Shown piece by piece: positions 45,243 through 54,105 of a DNA stretch of 64,000 nucleotides (position 1 is its first letter; every line of letters starts with the position of its first letter). The stretch lies in NCBI RefSeq assembly GCF_030063205.1, contig NZ_JASISQ010000002.1, positions 248,001 through 312,000 of the forward strand, written 5' to 3'. The DNA is from Arthrobacter antibioticus (lineage in GTDB: Bacteria > Actinomycetota > Actinomycetes > Actinomycetales > Micrococcaceae). The translations under genes and the position numbers were made by a program. Below the pieces are notes generated by a model that saw only the letters and a program-made list of their open reading frames with translations, did no database searches and was not told the origin of the DNA.

Positions 45243-45749
45243 CTAATTATCCTTTATAGCTGGGGCGTTTGGGGCCGCGGTAGTCACCAGGGGCGGGCTC
45301 CCGGCGTCGTCGATGTGAGTGGCCGCTTCGATCAGCGCCACCATGCTCTGGTGTAAGGCGAGGGCACTCTCACGGTCCAGACCAAGGCGCTCCATCATGG
45401 TGCCGGGCACCGAGAGCGCCTGCTGGCGCAGCGCGGCACCTTTCGGGGTGAGGTCAACGGCTAAGGCCCGTTCGTCAGCGCGATCGCGCGTGCGTGTGAG
45501 AAGGCCAATGATCTCCAGCCGCTTCAGCAGTGGGGAGAGGGTAGCCGGTTCCAACAGCAGGGCGTGGCTAATGTCTTTTACGCGGCGCGGGGTTTTCTCC
45601 CAAAGTGTGAGCATCACTAAATATTGCGGGTGGGTCAGCTGCATTTCAGAGAGTACCGGCTTGTAGGCGGCGATGACACTTCGGGAGGCGACGCTGAGCC
45701 CAAAGCACAATTGGCGCTCAAGTAACAGGTCATTCTCTAGGGCGCTCAT
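45243..45749 (-). CDS. MarR-family regulator, OhrR-like
   Basis: 168 residues. The N-terminal QLCFGLSVASRSVIAAYKPVL matches the OhrR region with the peroxide-sensing Cys (Cys 15), followed by LTHPQYLVMLTLWE and the winged helix VKDISHALLLEPATLSPLLKRLE, then TRDRADERAL in the wing. OhrR proteins repress defence genes until the Cys is oxidised by organic hydroperoxide. No ohr peroxidase gene is adjacent; instead a 20-bp palindrome lies between this gene and two small genes on the other strand. The C-terminal extension (about 25 residues) is disordered. Confidence 0.9.
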   Translation of the reverse strand: MSALENDLLLERQLCFGLSVASRSVIAAYKPVLSEMQLTHPQYLVMLTLWEKTPRRVKDISHALLLEPATLSPLLKRLEIIGLLTRTRDRADERALAVDLTPKGAALRQQALSVPGTMMERLGLDRESALALHQSMVALIEAATHIDDAGSPPLVTTAAPNAPAIKDN

Positions 45750-45765
45750 GGGGATACTCCATCAT

Positions 45766-45785
45766 TTAGTTAGTGCACTAACTAA
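45766..45785. promoter_or_regulatory. 20-bp perfect palindrome, probable OhrR-like operator
   Basis: TTAGTTAGTGCACTAACTAA is fully self-complementary. It lies 17 bases from the regulator start codon and just before a -10-like TACTAT (45791-45796) on the plus strand. The position suits simultaneous control of both directions. Confidence 0.8.
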
Positions 45786-45863
45786 CAGGCTACTATGAAC
45801 GTTACAGCCTTTTTCAACCGGGTCGCGGAACTTATTTGTCCCCGCACAGCAAGGAAAGTTCAG

Positions 45864-46088
45864 ATGCCAAAGTCTCGCCTTGTGCACAAATTCATGCGTT
45901 TTACAGGGCTCTTGCGCTACATTCTAGGTCCGGCAAATAGTAGCCCCGTAGACCATGAGATGACGCCCCAGAACAAGGTTTTGCTCGCCAGTCAACAGGC
46001 AGCAGCCGCACAATTTGTGGTCCTGAAGCGGGTCGATGGCAGCAGTTACCTTGTCGCCAGGGACCCGCAGGATCAGTCCCTGCGCTAG
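45864..46088 (+). CDS. Small protein A of a KFM/GPA pair, unknown function
   Basis: 74 residues from the ATG at 45864, which has AAGGAAAG upstream. An in-frame ATG at 45795 overlaps a promoter -10 and has no ribosome site. The N-terminal part reads LVHKFMRFTGLLRYILGPA. The C-terminal half has strand-like FVVLKRVDGSSYLVAR. It shares the pattern KFM-x2-T-x7-GPA at the same spacing with the next gene. No family recognised. Divergent from the OhrR-like regulator behind its palindrome, so probably peroxide-induced. Confidence 0.65.
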   Translation: MPKSRLVHKFMRFTGLLRYILGPANSSPVDHEMTPQNKVLLASQQAAAAQFVVLKRVDGSSYLVARDPQDQSLR

Positions 46089-46196
46089 CCGGTCCGGCAG
46101 AAGTCCTCCCCTTATTCTATCGGTGCTTTTAAACGGTTTTAAGCGTAGAATTGGGGGACTCTGAGCTTAGAAACTTGCTCCACGAAGAGGGTGTTG

Positions 46197-46433
46197 ATGA
46201 TGAGAAATTCGGAGACGTTCGTCAATAAATTCATGCATGCCACCGACCAGTTCCAAAAGGTCTTCGGTCCCGCGGACCAAGGCGATATGGATTCGCCGGT
46301 AGTCCATCGCCACGACCAGTTTGAAGACAGCAGTGACGAGCAACTAACGCACTACGATGAGCATACGAATTCACAAGGTGAGCACTACGCGGAGCGCAAA
46401 GGCGAGGCGGTAGCAGGCGCTGAAGAACGCTAA
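46197..46433 (+). CDS. Small protein B of a KFM/GPA pair, unknown function
   Basis: 78 residues from the ATG at 46197 with GAAGAGGG upstream. The N-terminus FVNKFMHATDQFQKVFGPA aligns with protein A at identical spacing (KFM, T, GPA). The remainder is highly polar, rich in His, Asp, Glu and Gln, probably disordered, and could bind metal ions. No signal peptide. The gap of 108 bases from protein A leaves open whether they share a transcript. Confidence 0.6.
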   Translation: MMRNSETFVNKFMHATDQFQKVFGPADQGDMDSPVVHRHDQFEDSSDEQLTHYDEHTNSQGEHYAERKGEAVAGAEER

Positions 46434-46455
46434 GGAAATTAATGGGCAGCTTGGA

Positions 46456-46596
46456 TTAGTAGACGGTCTTGCGGAGGTTGGCCCGCCAAGTGTCGAAGGG
46501 AGCCACCGCGTTTCCTGTTTCGGGAGCAGCGTTCGGCGCCTTGGCAAGTTGCGCTGCCTTGGTCAGTTATTGAGAGGGGACTGCTAGCTTGTTCAT
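46456..46596 (-). pseudogene. Possible small gene broken by one TAA
   Basis: From the ATG at 46596, preceded by AAGGA at 8-base spacing, the frame reads MNKLAVPSQ, a TAA at 46567-46569, then LTKAAQLAKAPNAAPETG and NAVAPFDTWRANLRKTVY, and stops at 46456-46458. No other stop interrupts, and the C-terminal part has coherent composition. It could be a 46-codon gene with a nonsense change, or a chance open frame. No family recognised. Confidence 0.4.
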
Positions 46597-46685
46597 TGCG
46601 TGGATCCTTGTGCTCGGCGGGTGGGATTACTTTACTGCAATGATCCCTTGAATCCAGGCATAATGAGGGAGTTCATCTCCAGATA

Positions 46686-46696
46686 CTGCAGTGCAG
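46686..46696. promoter_or_regulatory. CTGCA-G-TGCAG dyad before xdhA
   Basis: A perfect 5-bp inverted repeat with a 1-base centre, just upstream of the -35 of the likely xdh promoter. Possible operator. Confidence 0.3.
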
Positions 46697-46699
46697 CTA

Positions 46700-46727
46700 T
46701 TTACAGTGCAAGACTATGAAGTATAGA
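46700..46727 (+). promoter_or_regulatory. Probable xdhABC promoter
   Basis: TTTACA (46700-46705), a 16-base spacer and TATAGA (46722-46727), about 55 bases before the xdhA start. Confidence 0.5.
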
Positions 46728-46781
46728 TTATTGGGATTTGGCTCACATAATCTGCGACGTCGAAGAAGCCGGAGCACGCAA

Positions 46782-48257
46782 ATGCACACACCCGAACCCT
46801 CAGCGGCAACAGAAGTAACATTCATCATCAATGGTTCCGAACGCCCATTCGGTCAGCGCGGCGTGCACACCACGGCACTGGAGTGGCTGCGTGAGAACCG
46901 TCTGACAGGTGCCAAAGAAGGGTGCGCCGAAGGTGAATGTGGCGCTTGCGCGATTCTTGTCGCCCAGACCGACCGTTCAGAGGGAACTCATTGGAGCGCT
47001 ATTAACTCCTGTCTGGTGCCCATGGCGGCCCTGGATGGGCAAGAACTGGTGACCAGCGAAGGGCTAGGAACACCGGAGCAACTCCATCCTGTTCAGGAAG
47101 CACTGGCGTTAGCTGGTGGCTCCCAATGCGGATACTGCACTCCCGGTTTTGTGTGTGCTATGGCGTCGGAGTTCTACCGAAAAGACCGTGAGCCGCTGCC
47201 TGAGCTGGCGCAGAAATGCACCCATGGTGAAGTAGGCGCCAATGGATTCGATCTTCATTCACTGAGCGGCAACCTTTGCCGCTGTACTGGATACCGCCCC
47301 ATCCGCGACGCAGCCTATTCCTTAGGTGAGCCGGGCGATGAGGCATTGGCGCGGCGAAGAGATGCGCCTGCTCCTGAGTACCGAGAAACCAATCTAAGGC
47401 GCTCTGATGGACAGTTTGTTCGTGCCACTACCCTAGCTAGAGCCGTGGAGCTACTGGCGGCAAACCCCGGCGCGGTCCTCGTGGCGGGGAGCACCGATTG
47501 GGGTGTTGAGGTAAACCTCCGTGCCCGCCGTGCACCCATGGTCATTGCCATCGATCGAATCCCCGAACTGGACTCAATCGTGGTGGGCGAGCACCTAATC
47601 GAGATCGGCGCTGCTGTTGCGCTCAGCGAGATCGAACGGGTACTCAATGGAAAAGTTCCTTTGTTGGCGCAACTCATTGTGCAATTCGCGTCCCCGTTGA
47701 TTCGTCACCGGGCCACCATCGGTGGCAATCTCGGAACAGCTTCTCCCATCGGTGATTGCGCTCCTGCCTTGCTTGCCTTGGACGCGGAGGTGGTGCTTGC
47801 CTCGAGTAACGCGGAAAGAACCCTTCCCCTGGCCGAGTACTTCACTGGCTACCGCACAACTGTTAAGGAACCGGGGGAGCTCATTAGATCCGTGCGTATT
47901 CCGCTGCCACTTTCACCCCTGACGGTGTTCCAAAAGATCGCCAAACGCCGCTTTGATGACATCTCCAGCGTTGCTGTGGCCTTTAGTCTGGACATAGAAG
48001 AGAACATGGTCCGTAAGGCGCGGATCGGTCTCGGCGGTGTCGCCGCCACACCGCTGCGTGCCTACGCAACAGAGGAGTTCCTGGTTGGGCAGCGCTGGAA
48101 TCGTGAAACCGTGGCCCGTGCTGCGGCGGTTTTGGGAGCAGAAGGCACCCCGATGAGCGATCACCGGGCCAGTGCCTCCTACCGCTCAATCATGCTCTCG
48201 AATGCTCTTATCAAACTACATACGCAGAACACCCTGATTGTGGAGGCGTTGTCGTGA
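46782..48257 (+). CDS. xdhA: Xanthine dehydrogenase small subunit (2Fe-2S and FAD)
   Basis: 491 residues from the ATG at 46782, with CGGAG eight bases upstream; the frame extends further but without family features. The plant-type 2Fe-2S cluster is held by GCAEGECGACAIL (about 44-56), the second cluster by QCGYCTPGF and NLCRCTGYRPI, followed by an FAD-binding domain with VLVAGSTDWGVE and HRATIGGNLGTASPIGDCAPAL. It passes electrons from the molybdenum subunit to NAD. The stop overlaps xdhB by 4 bases. Confidence 0.95.
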   Translation: MHTPEPSAATEVTFIINGSERPFGQRGVHTTALEWLRENRLTGAKEGCAEGECGACAILVAQTDRSEGTHWSAINSCLVPMAALDGQELVTSEGLGTPEQLHPVQEALALAGGSQCGYCTPGFVCAMASEFYRKDREPLPELAQKCTHGEVGANGFDLHSLSGNLCRCTGYRPIRDAAYSLGEPGDEALARRRDAPAPEYRETNLRRSDGQFVRATTLARAVELLAANPGAVLVAGSTDWGVEVNLRARRAPMVIAIDRIPELDSIVVGEHLIEIGAAVALSEIERVLNGKVPLLAQLIVQFASPLIRHRATIGGNLGTASPIGDCAPALLALDAEVVLASSNAERTLPLAEYFTGYRTTVKEPGELIRSVRIPLPLSPLTVFQKIAKRRFDDISSVAVAFSLDIEENMVRKARIGLGGVAATPLRAYATEEFLVGQRWNRETVARAAAVLGAEGTPMSDHRASASYRSIMLSNALIKLHTQNTLIVEALS

Positions 48258-50671
48258 GCCATCTTTCAGCCCGTCCGCCCACCCCCGTTGTGGGTGAAGC
48301 AGTGCCCCACGAGAGTGCCCGTCTTCACGTGAGCGGGCAGGCGCTCTACACCGACGACTTAGCTCAACGTACTCACGATGCACTCACCGCGTGGCCTGTG
48401 CAATCACCCCATGCCCATGCGCGGATCCGTTCGATCAACACCACAGCGGCGCTGGCGGTTCCCGGCGTCGTCCGTGTCCTGAGTGCAGCGGATGTGCCAG
48501 GTATCAACGATTGCGGCATCAAAAATGACGAGCCACTCTTCCCTTCGGAAGCCATGTACCACGGTCACGCCATAGCGTGGGTGCTAGGGGAGGACCTAGA
48601 TGCTGCCCGTGCAGGTGCCGCCGCCGTCGTGGTTGACTACCAGCCACTGCCTGCCCTGATAAGTGTTGCGGAGGCCATCGAAGCGAAGTCGTTTCAGGGG
48701 ATGTCCAGGACGGTGAGCCGCGGGGATGTGGACACGGCCTTTGCGCAGGCCGCCCACATTTTTTCTGGTGTCACCGAGTTTGCCGGCCAGGAACACTTCT
48801 ATTTGGAGACCCAGGCATCCTTGGCCACAGTGGATGAGGGTGGCCAGATTTTTGTTCAAAGCAGTACCCAGCATCCCTCGGAAACCCAGGAAATCCTTGC
48901 CCACGTGCTGGGCCGGTCCAATCATGAGATCACGGTTCAGAGCCTTCGCATGGGTGGCGGGTTTGGTGGGAAGGAAATGCAATCGCACGGATTTGCTGCC
49001 ATTGCCGCTCTTGGCACCTTACTCACCGGCCGGCCGGTTCGTGTCCGTCTGAACCGTACCCTGGACATGACGATGACCGGCAAACGGCACGGCTTCCATA
49101 CCTCCTGGGAGGCCGGCTTCTCGGAGGACGGGAAGTTGCTGGCGCTGAAGGCGATGCTCACCGCGGACGGCGGCTGGTGCCTGGACATGTCCGAGGCCGT
49201 GTTGGCGCGGGCGCTTTGCCACGTGGACAACAACTATTTCATTCCCAACGTCCACGTCGATGGTCGGGTGGCCAAGACCAATAAAACCTCCCAAACAGCT
49301 TTCCGCGGTTTTGGCGGTCCCCAGGGCATGCTGATGATTGAGGATATTCTGGGCCGCAGCGCGCCCCTTTTGGGCATGGCTCCGGAGGATTTACGGCGCA
49401 AGAACTTCTACCGCGACGGCGAAAACACACCCTACGGGATGCCGGTGCGCCATGCCGAACGCGTCACCACGCTTTGGGAACAAGTGCTTCAGCGAAGCAA
49501 TTTCACGCAACGGCGGCGGGAAGTTGATGCGTTCAACGCCGCGAACCCCCACACCAAACGCGGTTTGGCTATCACGCCGGTAAAGTTTGGAATCTCCTTC
49601 AACCTGGTTGCATTCAACCAGGCTGGCGCGCTGGTGCACGTCTACAAAGACGGCTCCGTGCTGATCAGCCACGGCGGAACCGAAATGGGTCAGGGCCTCC
49701 ACACTAAAATGCTGCAAGTGGCAGCAACCTCCTTGGGAATACCGCTAACTAGCGTGCGGCTGGCACCGACCCGCACTGACAAAGTACCCAACACCTCTGC
49801 CACCGCTGCCAGTTCGGGAACTGACCTCAACGGCGGCGCGGTCAAAAATGCCTGCGAGCAAATCATCGAGCGGATCTCCGGCATCGCCGCGGGCATGCTC
49901 GGGGCCTCGGGCGCCGATGTGCGCTTCAGCAATGGACTTGTCACCGCTTTGGGGGTCCACGACCGCAGTTTTACGTTTGCAGAAGTGGTCATGAAGTCCT
50001 ATCTGCAGAGGGTGCAATTGTGGGCTGCGGGTTACTACCGTACCGAAGGCCTGCATTGGAACCCGGAACTGATGCAGGGCGAACCCTTCAAATACTTTGC
50101 CGGTGGAGCATCTGCCACCGAGGTGGAGGTGGACGGGTTTACCGGGGCGTACAAAACCCGGAGGGTGGATATTGTCCATGATGCGGGGGATTCATTGTCC
50201 CCAATAATCGATGTGGGTCAGGTTGAAGGAGGCTACGTTCAAGGCGTGGGGTGGCTGACGTTGGAGGATCTGCGCTGGGATGAAAGCGACGGACCCACTC
50301 GTGGCAAGTTGCTGACTCAGTCGGCTAGTACGTACAAGCTTCCAAGCTTCTCGGAGATGCCTGCAGAGTTCAACGTGCAGCTGATGGAACACGCAGCGGA
50401 GGAAGGGGCCATCTACGGTTCGAAGGCGGTGGGGGAGCCGCCCTTTATGCTCGCTTTTAGCGCCCGGGAAGCTCTTCGTGATGCTGTCGCAGCGTTCGGC
50501 CCGAAGAACCGCTGTGTGGAATTGGCATCCCCGGCCACCCCGGAAGCCGTCTTTTGGGCTGTTCACGACTCCTGCAAAGCAGCAGCGGAATCCGCCCAAG
50601 TGGAATCCTGCCAAGTGGAATCCGCCCAAGCGACAACGCCTGCGTCAGCAAGCGTGGGAGCCCCGAGGTAG
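48254..50671 (+). CDS. xdhB: Xanthine dehydrogenase large subunit (molybdopterin)
   Basis: 805 residues. It oxidises hypoxanthine and xanthine at the Mo cofactor. Marks are SGQALYTDD, GQEHFYLETQASLA, RMGGGFGGKEMQS, the FRGFGGPQGM loop, GGTEMGQGLHTKMLQVA and the C-terminal GSKAVGEPPFML with the catalytic Glu. The last 30 residues are a low-complexity tail encoded by a 15-bp triplicate repeat, absent from normal family ends. GTG start overlapping xdhA. Confidence 0.95.
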   Translation: MSHLSARPPTPVVGEAVPHESARLHVSGQALYTDDLAQRTHDALTAWPVQSPHAHARIRSINTTAALAVPGVVRVLSAADVPGINDCGIKNDEPLFPSEAMYHGHAIAWVLGEDLDAARAGAAAVVVDYQPLPALISVAEAIEAKSFQGMSRTVSRGDVDTAFAQAAHIFSGVTEFAGQEHFYLETQASLATVDEGGQIFVQSSTQHPSETQEILAHVLGRSNHEITVQSLRMGGGFGGKEMQSHGFAAIAALGTLLTGRPVRVRLNRTLDMTMTGKRHGFHTSWEAGFSEDGKLLALKAMLTADGGWCLDMSEAVLARALCHVDNNYFIPNVHVDGRVAKTNKTSQTAFRGFGGPQGMLMIEDILGRSAPLLGMAPEDLRRKNFYRDGENTPYGMPVRHAERVTTLWEQVLQRSNFTQRRREVDAFNAANPHTKRGLAITPVKFGISFNLVAFNQAGALVHVYKDGSVLISHGGTEMGQGLHTKMLQVAATSLGIPLTSVRLAPTRTDKVPNTSATAASSGTDLNGGAVKNACEQIIERISGIAAGMLGASGADVRFSNGLVTALGVHDRSFTFAEVVMKSYLQRVQLWAAGYYRTEGLHWNPELMQGEPFKYFAGGASATEVEVDGFTGAYKTRRVDIVHDAGDSLSPIIDVGQVEGGYVQGVGWLTLEDLRWDESDGPTRGKLLTQSASTYKLPSFSEMPAEFNVQLMEHAAEEGAIYGSKAVGEPPFMLAFSAREALRDAVAAFGPKNRCVELASPATPEAVFWAVHDSCKAAAESAQVESCQVESAQATTPASASVGAPR
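50586..50630 (+). repeat. 15-bp tandem triplicate at the end of xdhB
   Basis: Three units (50586-50600, 50601-50615, 50616-50630) of the form NGGAATCCNNCCAAG encode ESAQV/ESCQV/ESAQA. In-frame length changes here would alter only the tail of XdhB. Confidence 0.8.
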
Positions 50672-50673
50672 GC

Positions 50674-51480
50674 GTGGATTGGCTCGCAGCACTAGTCCAC
50701 CTCCGCGAACACAATGAGATCGGGGTGCTCGCCACACTCGCGCACGTGCGCGGCCATGCGCCTCGCAACGCCGGGGCCAAGATGGTTCTCTCGGCCACGA
50801 GGAGTTGGGGAACCATTGGGGGAGGTAACTTCGAGGCTAGCGTGATCGACAGGGCTCTGGAACTCATGGCTGCGGGATCCCATGGCTCAGAGTTCATGAC
50901 CTTTGCCCTCAACGACAAGGTGGCCAGCGTACATGGAGTCCAGTGCTGCGGTGGAGAGGTAAACGTATTGCTAGAAGTGCTTAACCCGCGCAGGACAGTG
51001 GCAATATTCGGGATGGGCCATGTTGGTTATGAAATCGCCCATATTCTAGCCAGGCAGCCAGTGAATTTAGTTCTTGTGGATTCACGCGAAGCCGAACTAT
51101 CGCCCGTTCGTCTAGAACCGCTTATGAGTGGAGAAGCACATATTAGTGTGCGCCACGAGCCGGCCCCCGAAGTGGTGATCAGGGACCTTCCGGCAGGAGC
51201 CACACTTCTAGTGCTCACACATGATCACAGTGAGGACCTCATGCTGTGCGAGGCTGCGTTACGCACCGAACCCTTTTATATAGGACTCATTGGGTCCCGC
51301 AGCAAATGGTTGCACTTTCGTCAAAAACTGCGGGAGGAAGGTTACGAAGAATCCGAGATTAAGCGGATCACTTCCCCCATCGGCGACGCCACCATAACCG
51401 GTAAGGACCCAGTCAGCATTGCCATCGGCGTTGCATCGGATCTATTAGTCCGCTGGGAAAAAGCCAACGCCGATACCTGA
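50674..51480 (+). CDS. xdhC: XdhC-type molybdenum cofactor insertion protein
   Basis: 268 residues from the GTG at 50674, two bases after xdhB, with GAGG upstream. The N-terminal XdhC domain has ATLAHVRGHAPRNAGAKM, WGTIGGGNFE and GVQCCGGEVNVLLE. The C-terminal Rossmann domain has VAIFGMGHVGYEIAHIL and YIGLIGSRSKWLHF. XdhC binds and sulfurates the cofactor and loads it into XdhB. With xdhAB it completes a purine-oxidation operon. Confidence 0.94.
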   Translation: MDWLAALVHLREHNEIGVLATLAHVRGHAPRNAGAKMVLSATRSWGTIGGGNFEASVIDRALELMAAGSHGSEFMTFALNDKVASVHGVQCCGGEVNVLLEVLNPRRTVAIFGMGHVGYEIAHILARQPVNLVLVDSREAELSPVRLEPLMSGEAHISVRHEPAPEVVIRDLPAGATLLVLTHDHSEDLMLCEAALRTEPFYIGLIGSRSKWLHFRQKLREEGYEESEIKRITSPIGDATITGKDPVSIAIGVASDLLVRWEKANADT

Positions 51481-51513
51481 ATGAATGCTAAAAGGTCTTA
51501 GTTTTATGCAGCC

Positions 51514-52800
51514 TTAGCGGCCCGTACCGCCATAGATCGTTGCCTCATCTTCACTGTCCAAACCAAAGACGTGGTGCACTGCGCGTACCGCGACGTCGAG
51601 CAGATCAGCGCGCGTCACCACGGAGATGCGAATCTCGGACGTGGAGATCAAATCGATGTTCACACCGGCGTCGGACAGAGCCTTGAAGAAGTTATAAGAG
51701 ACGCCAGGATTCGATCGCATGCCTGCACCGATGAGGGAGAGCTTGCCGATCTTGTCATCGTAAAGAAGGTCTTCAAAACCAACTTCTTCCTGCTGGGCAC
51801 GCAGGGCGTTGAGCGCATCTTCGCCTTCAACCATGGGCAGTGTGAAAGAAATATCTGTTTTACCGGAACCGCGGGTTGAAATGTTCTGCACGATCATATC
51901 GATGTTTGTGTGGGCGCCTGCAATGATGCCGAAGATCATTGCCGCCTTGCCCGGAATATCCGGTACGCCAACAACGGTGACTTTGCCTTCGGACCGGTCG
52001 TGGGCAACGCCGGAGATGATTGGCTGCTCCAAGGCAACTCCCTCTGAAATCTTGATTTTGTCGTTTGGACTGGGCAGAACCCACGTTCCCTCATTGTCGC
52101 TGAAGGATGAGCGCACATGGATGGGCAGTCCAAAACGCCGGGCGTATTCCACACAGCGAAGGTGCAGGATCTTGGCACCAGAGGCAGCCATTTCCAACAT
52201 TTCTTCACTGGAGATCTTGTTGATTTTTTGAGCGGTGGGAACCACGCGGGGATCAGCGGTGTAAATCCCGTCAACATCTGTGTAAATTTCGCACACATCA
52301 GCGTTCAGCGCGGCAGCCAGGGCAACTGCCGTGGTGTCAGAGCCGCCGCGGCCCATGGTGGTGATCTCATGGGTGGTGCGGCTCATGCCCTGGAAACCGG
52401 CCACAATGGCCACTTTGCCCTTATCCAATGCCGTGCGTACGCGGTGCGGATCAACGTCAATGATGCGGGCTTTGCCGTGGATGCCGTCGGTGATCATGCC
52501 AGCCTGGCTGCCAGTGAATGACTGTGCAACCCCGCCTTGTGCGCTGATACCCATGGCCAACAATGCCATCGAAATACGTTCGCCGGCTGTCATCAACATG
52601 TCCAGCTCGCGAGCCGGAGGGTGTTCGGAAACCTGTGCCGCAAGATCCAACAGTTCATCGGTTGTATCGCCCATGGCAGAAACAACCACCACAACTTCAT
52701 GTCCTGCGGCTTGAGTGCTGACAACTCTACGTGCCACGCGAAGGATGCCCTCGGCGTCGGACACGGAAGATCCGCCGTACTTTTGAACAATCAGGCTCAT
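51514..52800 (-). CDS. lysC: Aspartate kinase
   Basis: First step of the Lys/Thr/Met pathway. 428 residues. The N-terminus is [17 protein letters not shown], the ATP site [27 protein letters not shown], and two C-terminal ACT domains (about 270-415) give feedback control. Actinobacterial lysC often makes a second beta subunit from an internal start covering the ACT domains; this is possible here but not shown. No asd gene follows in the window, unlike in many relatives. Confidence 0.96.
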   Translation of the reverse strand: MSLIVQKYGGSSVSDAEGILRVARRVVSTQAAGHEVVVVVSAMGDTTDELLDLAAQVSEHPPARELDMLMTAGERISMALLAMGISAQGGVAQSFTGSQAGMITDGIHGKARIIDVDPHRVRTALDKGKVAIVAGFQGMSRTTHEITTMGRGGSDTTAVALAAALNADVCEIYTDVDGIYTADPRVVPTAQKINKISSEEMLEMAASGAKILHLRCVEYARRFGLPIHVRSSFSDNEGTWVLPSPNDKIKISEGVALEQPIISGVAHDRSEGKVTVVGVPDIPGKAAMIFGIIAGAHTNIDMIVQNISTRGSGKTDISFTLPMVEGEDALNALRAQQEEVGFEDLLYDDKIGKLSLIGAGMRSNPGVSYNFFKALSDAGVNIDLISTSEIRISVVTRADLLDVAVRAVHHVFGLDSEDEATIYGGTGR

Positions 52801-53115
52801 GGGTGCTCACTCATTGACTTACCTAACGCAACACTAGGAGAGAAAAAATTTGCTGCCAATCACGCCGGAGCCGCGCCAACGCGCTGGATAGGTGCGGCAT
52901 CATCAGCGCGGGAGGCAGTCTAAAGCAGTTTAGCGCGGAGCCGGGGCAACGCAGAATTTGTGTGTCCACATGTTGATACTTTACCTCCGGCTCTATCTCC
53001 AAACAGCTTTGTTGCCAGAACGCAGAAGATCAGTCGGTGGGATGAGGTATTGCCTACACACCCCGCCGTAGGCTGATTCATATCCGCAACTGCGGCCCAT
53101 AGGGGGAGGGAATCC
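52801..53115. other. Divergent intergenic region between lysC and an ABC transporter
   Basis: 315 bases without a credible gene. It must hold promoters for both sides. GAGCCGG (52938-52944) and CCGGCTC (52987-52993) form a distant 7-bp inverted repeat. GGGGGAGGG near 53101 is the ribosome site of the plus-strand gene. Nothing else stands out. Confidence 0.5.
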
Positions 53116-54105
53116 ATGACAGAGCAGCATCAATCCAGCCAAGATCCACCGGTGAACCATGTTCACAGGACTGTTCCACCAGGGATGTTCAATGGGCTTT
53201 GTGCCACCGGAGTCTCGCGCAGCTTTGGTGAGGTTCACGCCGTCGTAGACATGGATCTTAAAGCCCCGGCAGGCCAGGTAACAGCCCTCATTGGACCAAA
53301 CGGTGCCGGCAAGACAACACTGCTGCTAATGCTGGCAACACTGCTGGCCCCGGACACTGGCAGTATTAGTGTCGCGGGCATCGACCCGGTCAAAGATCCC
53401 AGTGCTGCCAGGGCAAAAATTGGTTGGATGCCGGATACTTTGGGTGTGTGGGAAGCCCTGACAGCTCGGGAGATTCTGGGCACCATGGCCAAGTTCTACC
53501 AGTTGCCCAAGGCCCAGATCCCGGTGCGTGTGGCGGAACTGCTTGAGCTGGTAAATCTTTCCTCGTTGGCGGACCAAAAAGCCCGGGTACTCTCGCGCGG
53601 ACAACAGCAACGTTTGAGCCTGGCTCGCGCGTTGATTCATGATCCCCAAGTTTTATTGCTGGATGAACCGGCCTCGGGTTTGGACCCGGGGTCGCGCATA
53701 GCGCTACGAAATATTCTGCGTCAGCTTGCCGCTCAAGGGAAAGTTGTTGTGGTTTCATCCCACGTACTTGCCGAACTTGATGAAATTGCTGACGGGGCCG
53801 TATTCGTCAACCAGGGCCGAACAGTGATGACGCAGTCCGTTGAACAAGCGTTCGTGCAGGGCCGGAACTACTCTATTGCTGCTCTTGATCCGGATAAGTT
53901 GGCAGCCGAGCTCACCTCATTGGGCGTAAGTTTTTCGGCGGGAACAGGGCGCCGAGTTTCGGTCACAGTGAATGCAGAATCGGAACGGCACGCGGCCCAG
54001 CTACTGAGAGATTTGGTGGTGGCAGGTGTGGATGTATGTTCCTTCGCCCCTGCAACAGGGGCCCTGGAAGAGACATACATGAGCATGAAGGTGGATCAGC
54101 CATGA
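53116..54105 (+). CDS. ABC transporter ATP-binding protein (ABC-2 type exporter)
   Basis: 329 residues. Walker A GPNGAGKTT (about 56-64), signature LSRGQQQRLSLA, and Walker B VLLLDEPASGLDPGSR. The fold is of the DrrA/NatA-like exporter class, with a C-terminal extension after VVVVSSHVLAELDEIADGAVFV. It energises the permease whose start overlaps its stop by 4 bases. The substrate is unknown: antibiotics, lipids or ions are all possible for this class. Confidence 0.93.
   Translation: MTEQHQSSQDPPVNHVHRTVPPGMFNGLCATGVSRSFGEVHAVVDMDLKAPAGQVTALIGPNGAGKTTLLLMLATLLAPDTGSISVAGIDPVKDPSAARAKIGWMPDTLGVWEALTAREILGTMAKFYQLPKAQIPVRVAELLELVNLSSLADQKARVLSRGQQQRLSLARALIHDPQVLLLDEPASGLDPGSRIALRNILRQLAAQGKVVVVSSHVLAELDEIADGAVFVNQGRTVMTQSVEQAFVQGRNYSIAALDPDKLAAELTSLGVSFSAGTGRRVSVTVNAESERHAAQLLRDLVVAGVDVCSFAPATGALEETYMSMKVDQP

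Noticed and set aside
45795-45863. ATG at 45795 as the start of small protein A
   Set aside because: It lies within a -10-like TACTAT, lacks a ribosome site, and the extension does not align with protein B.
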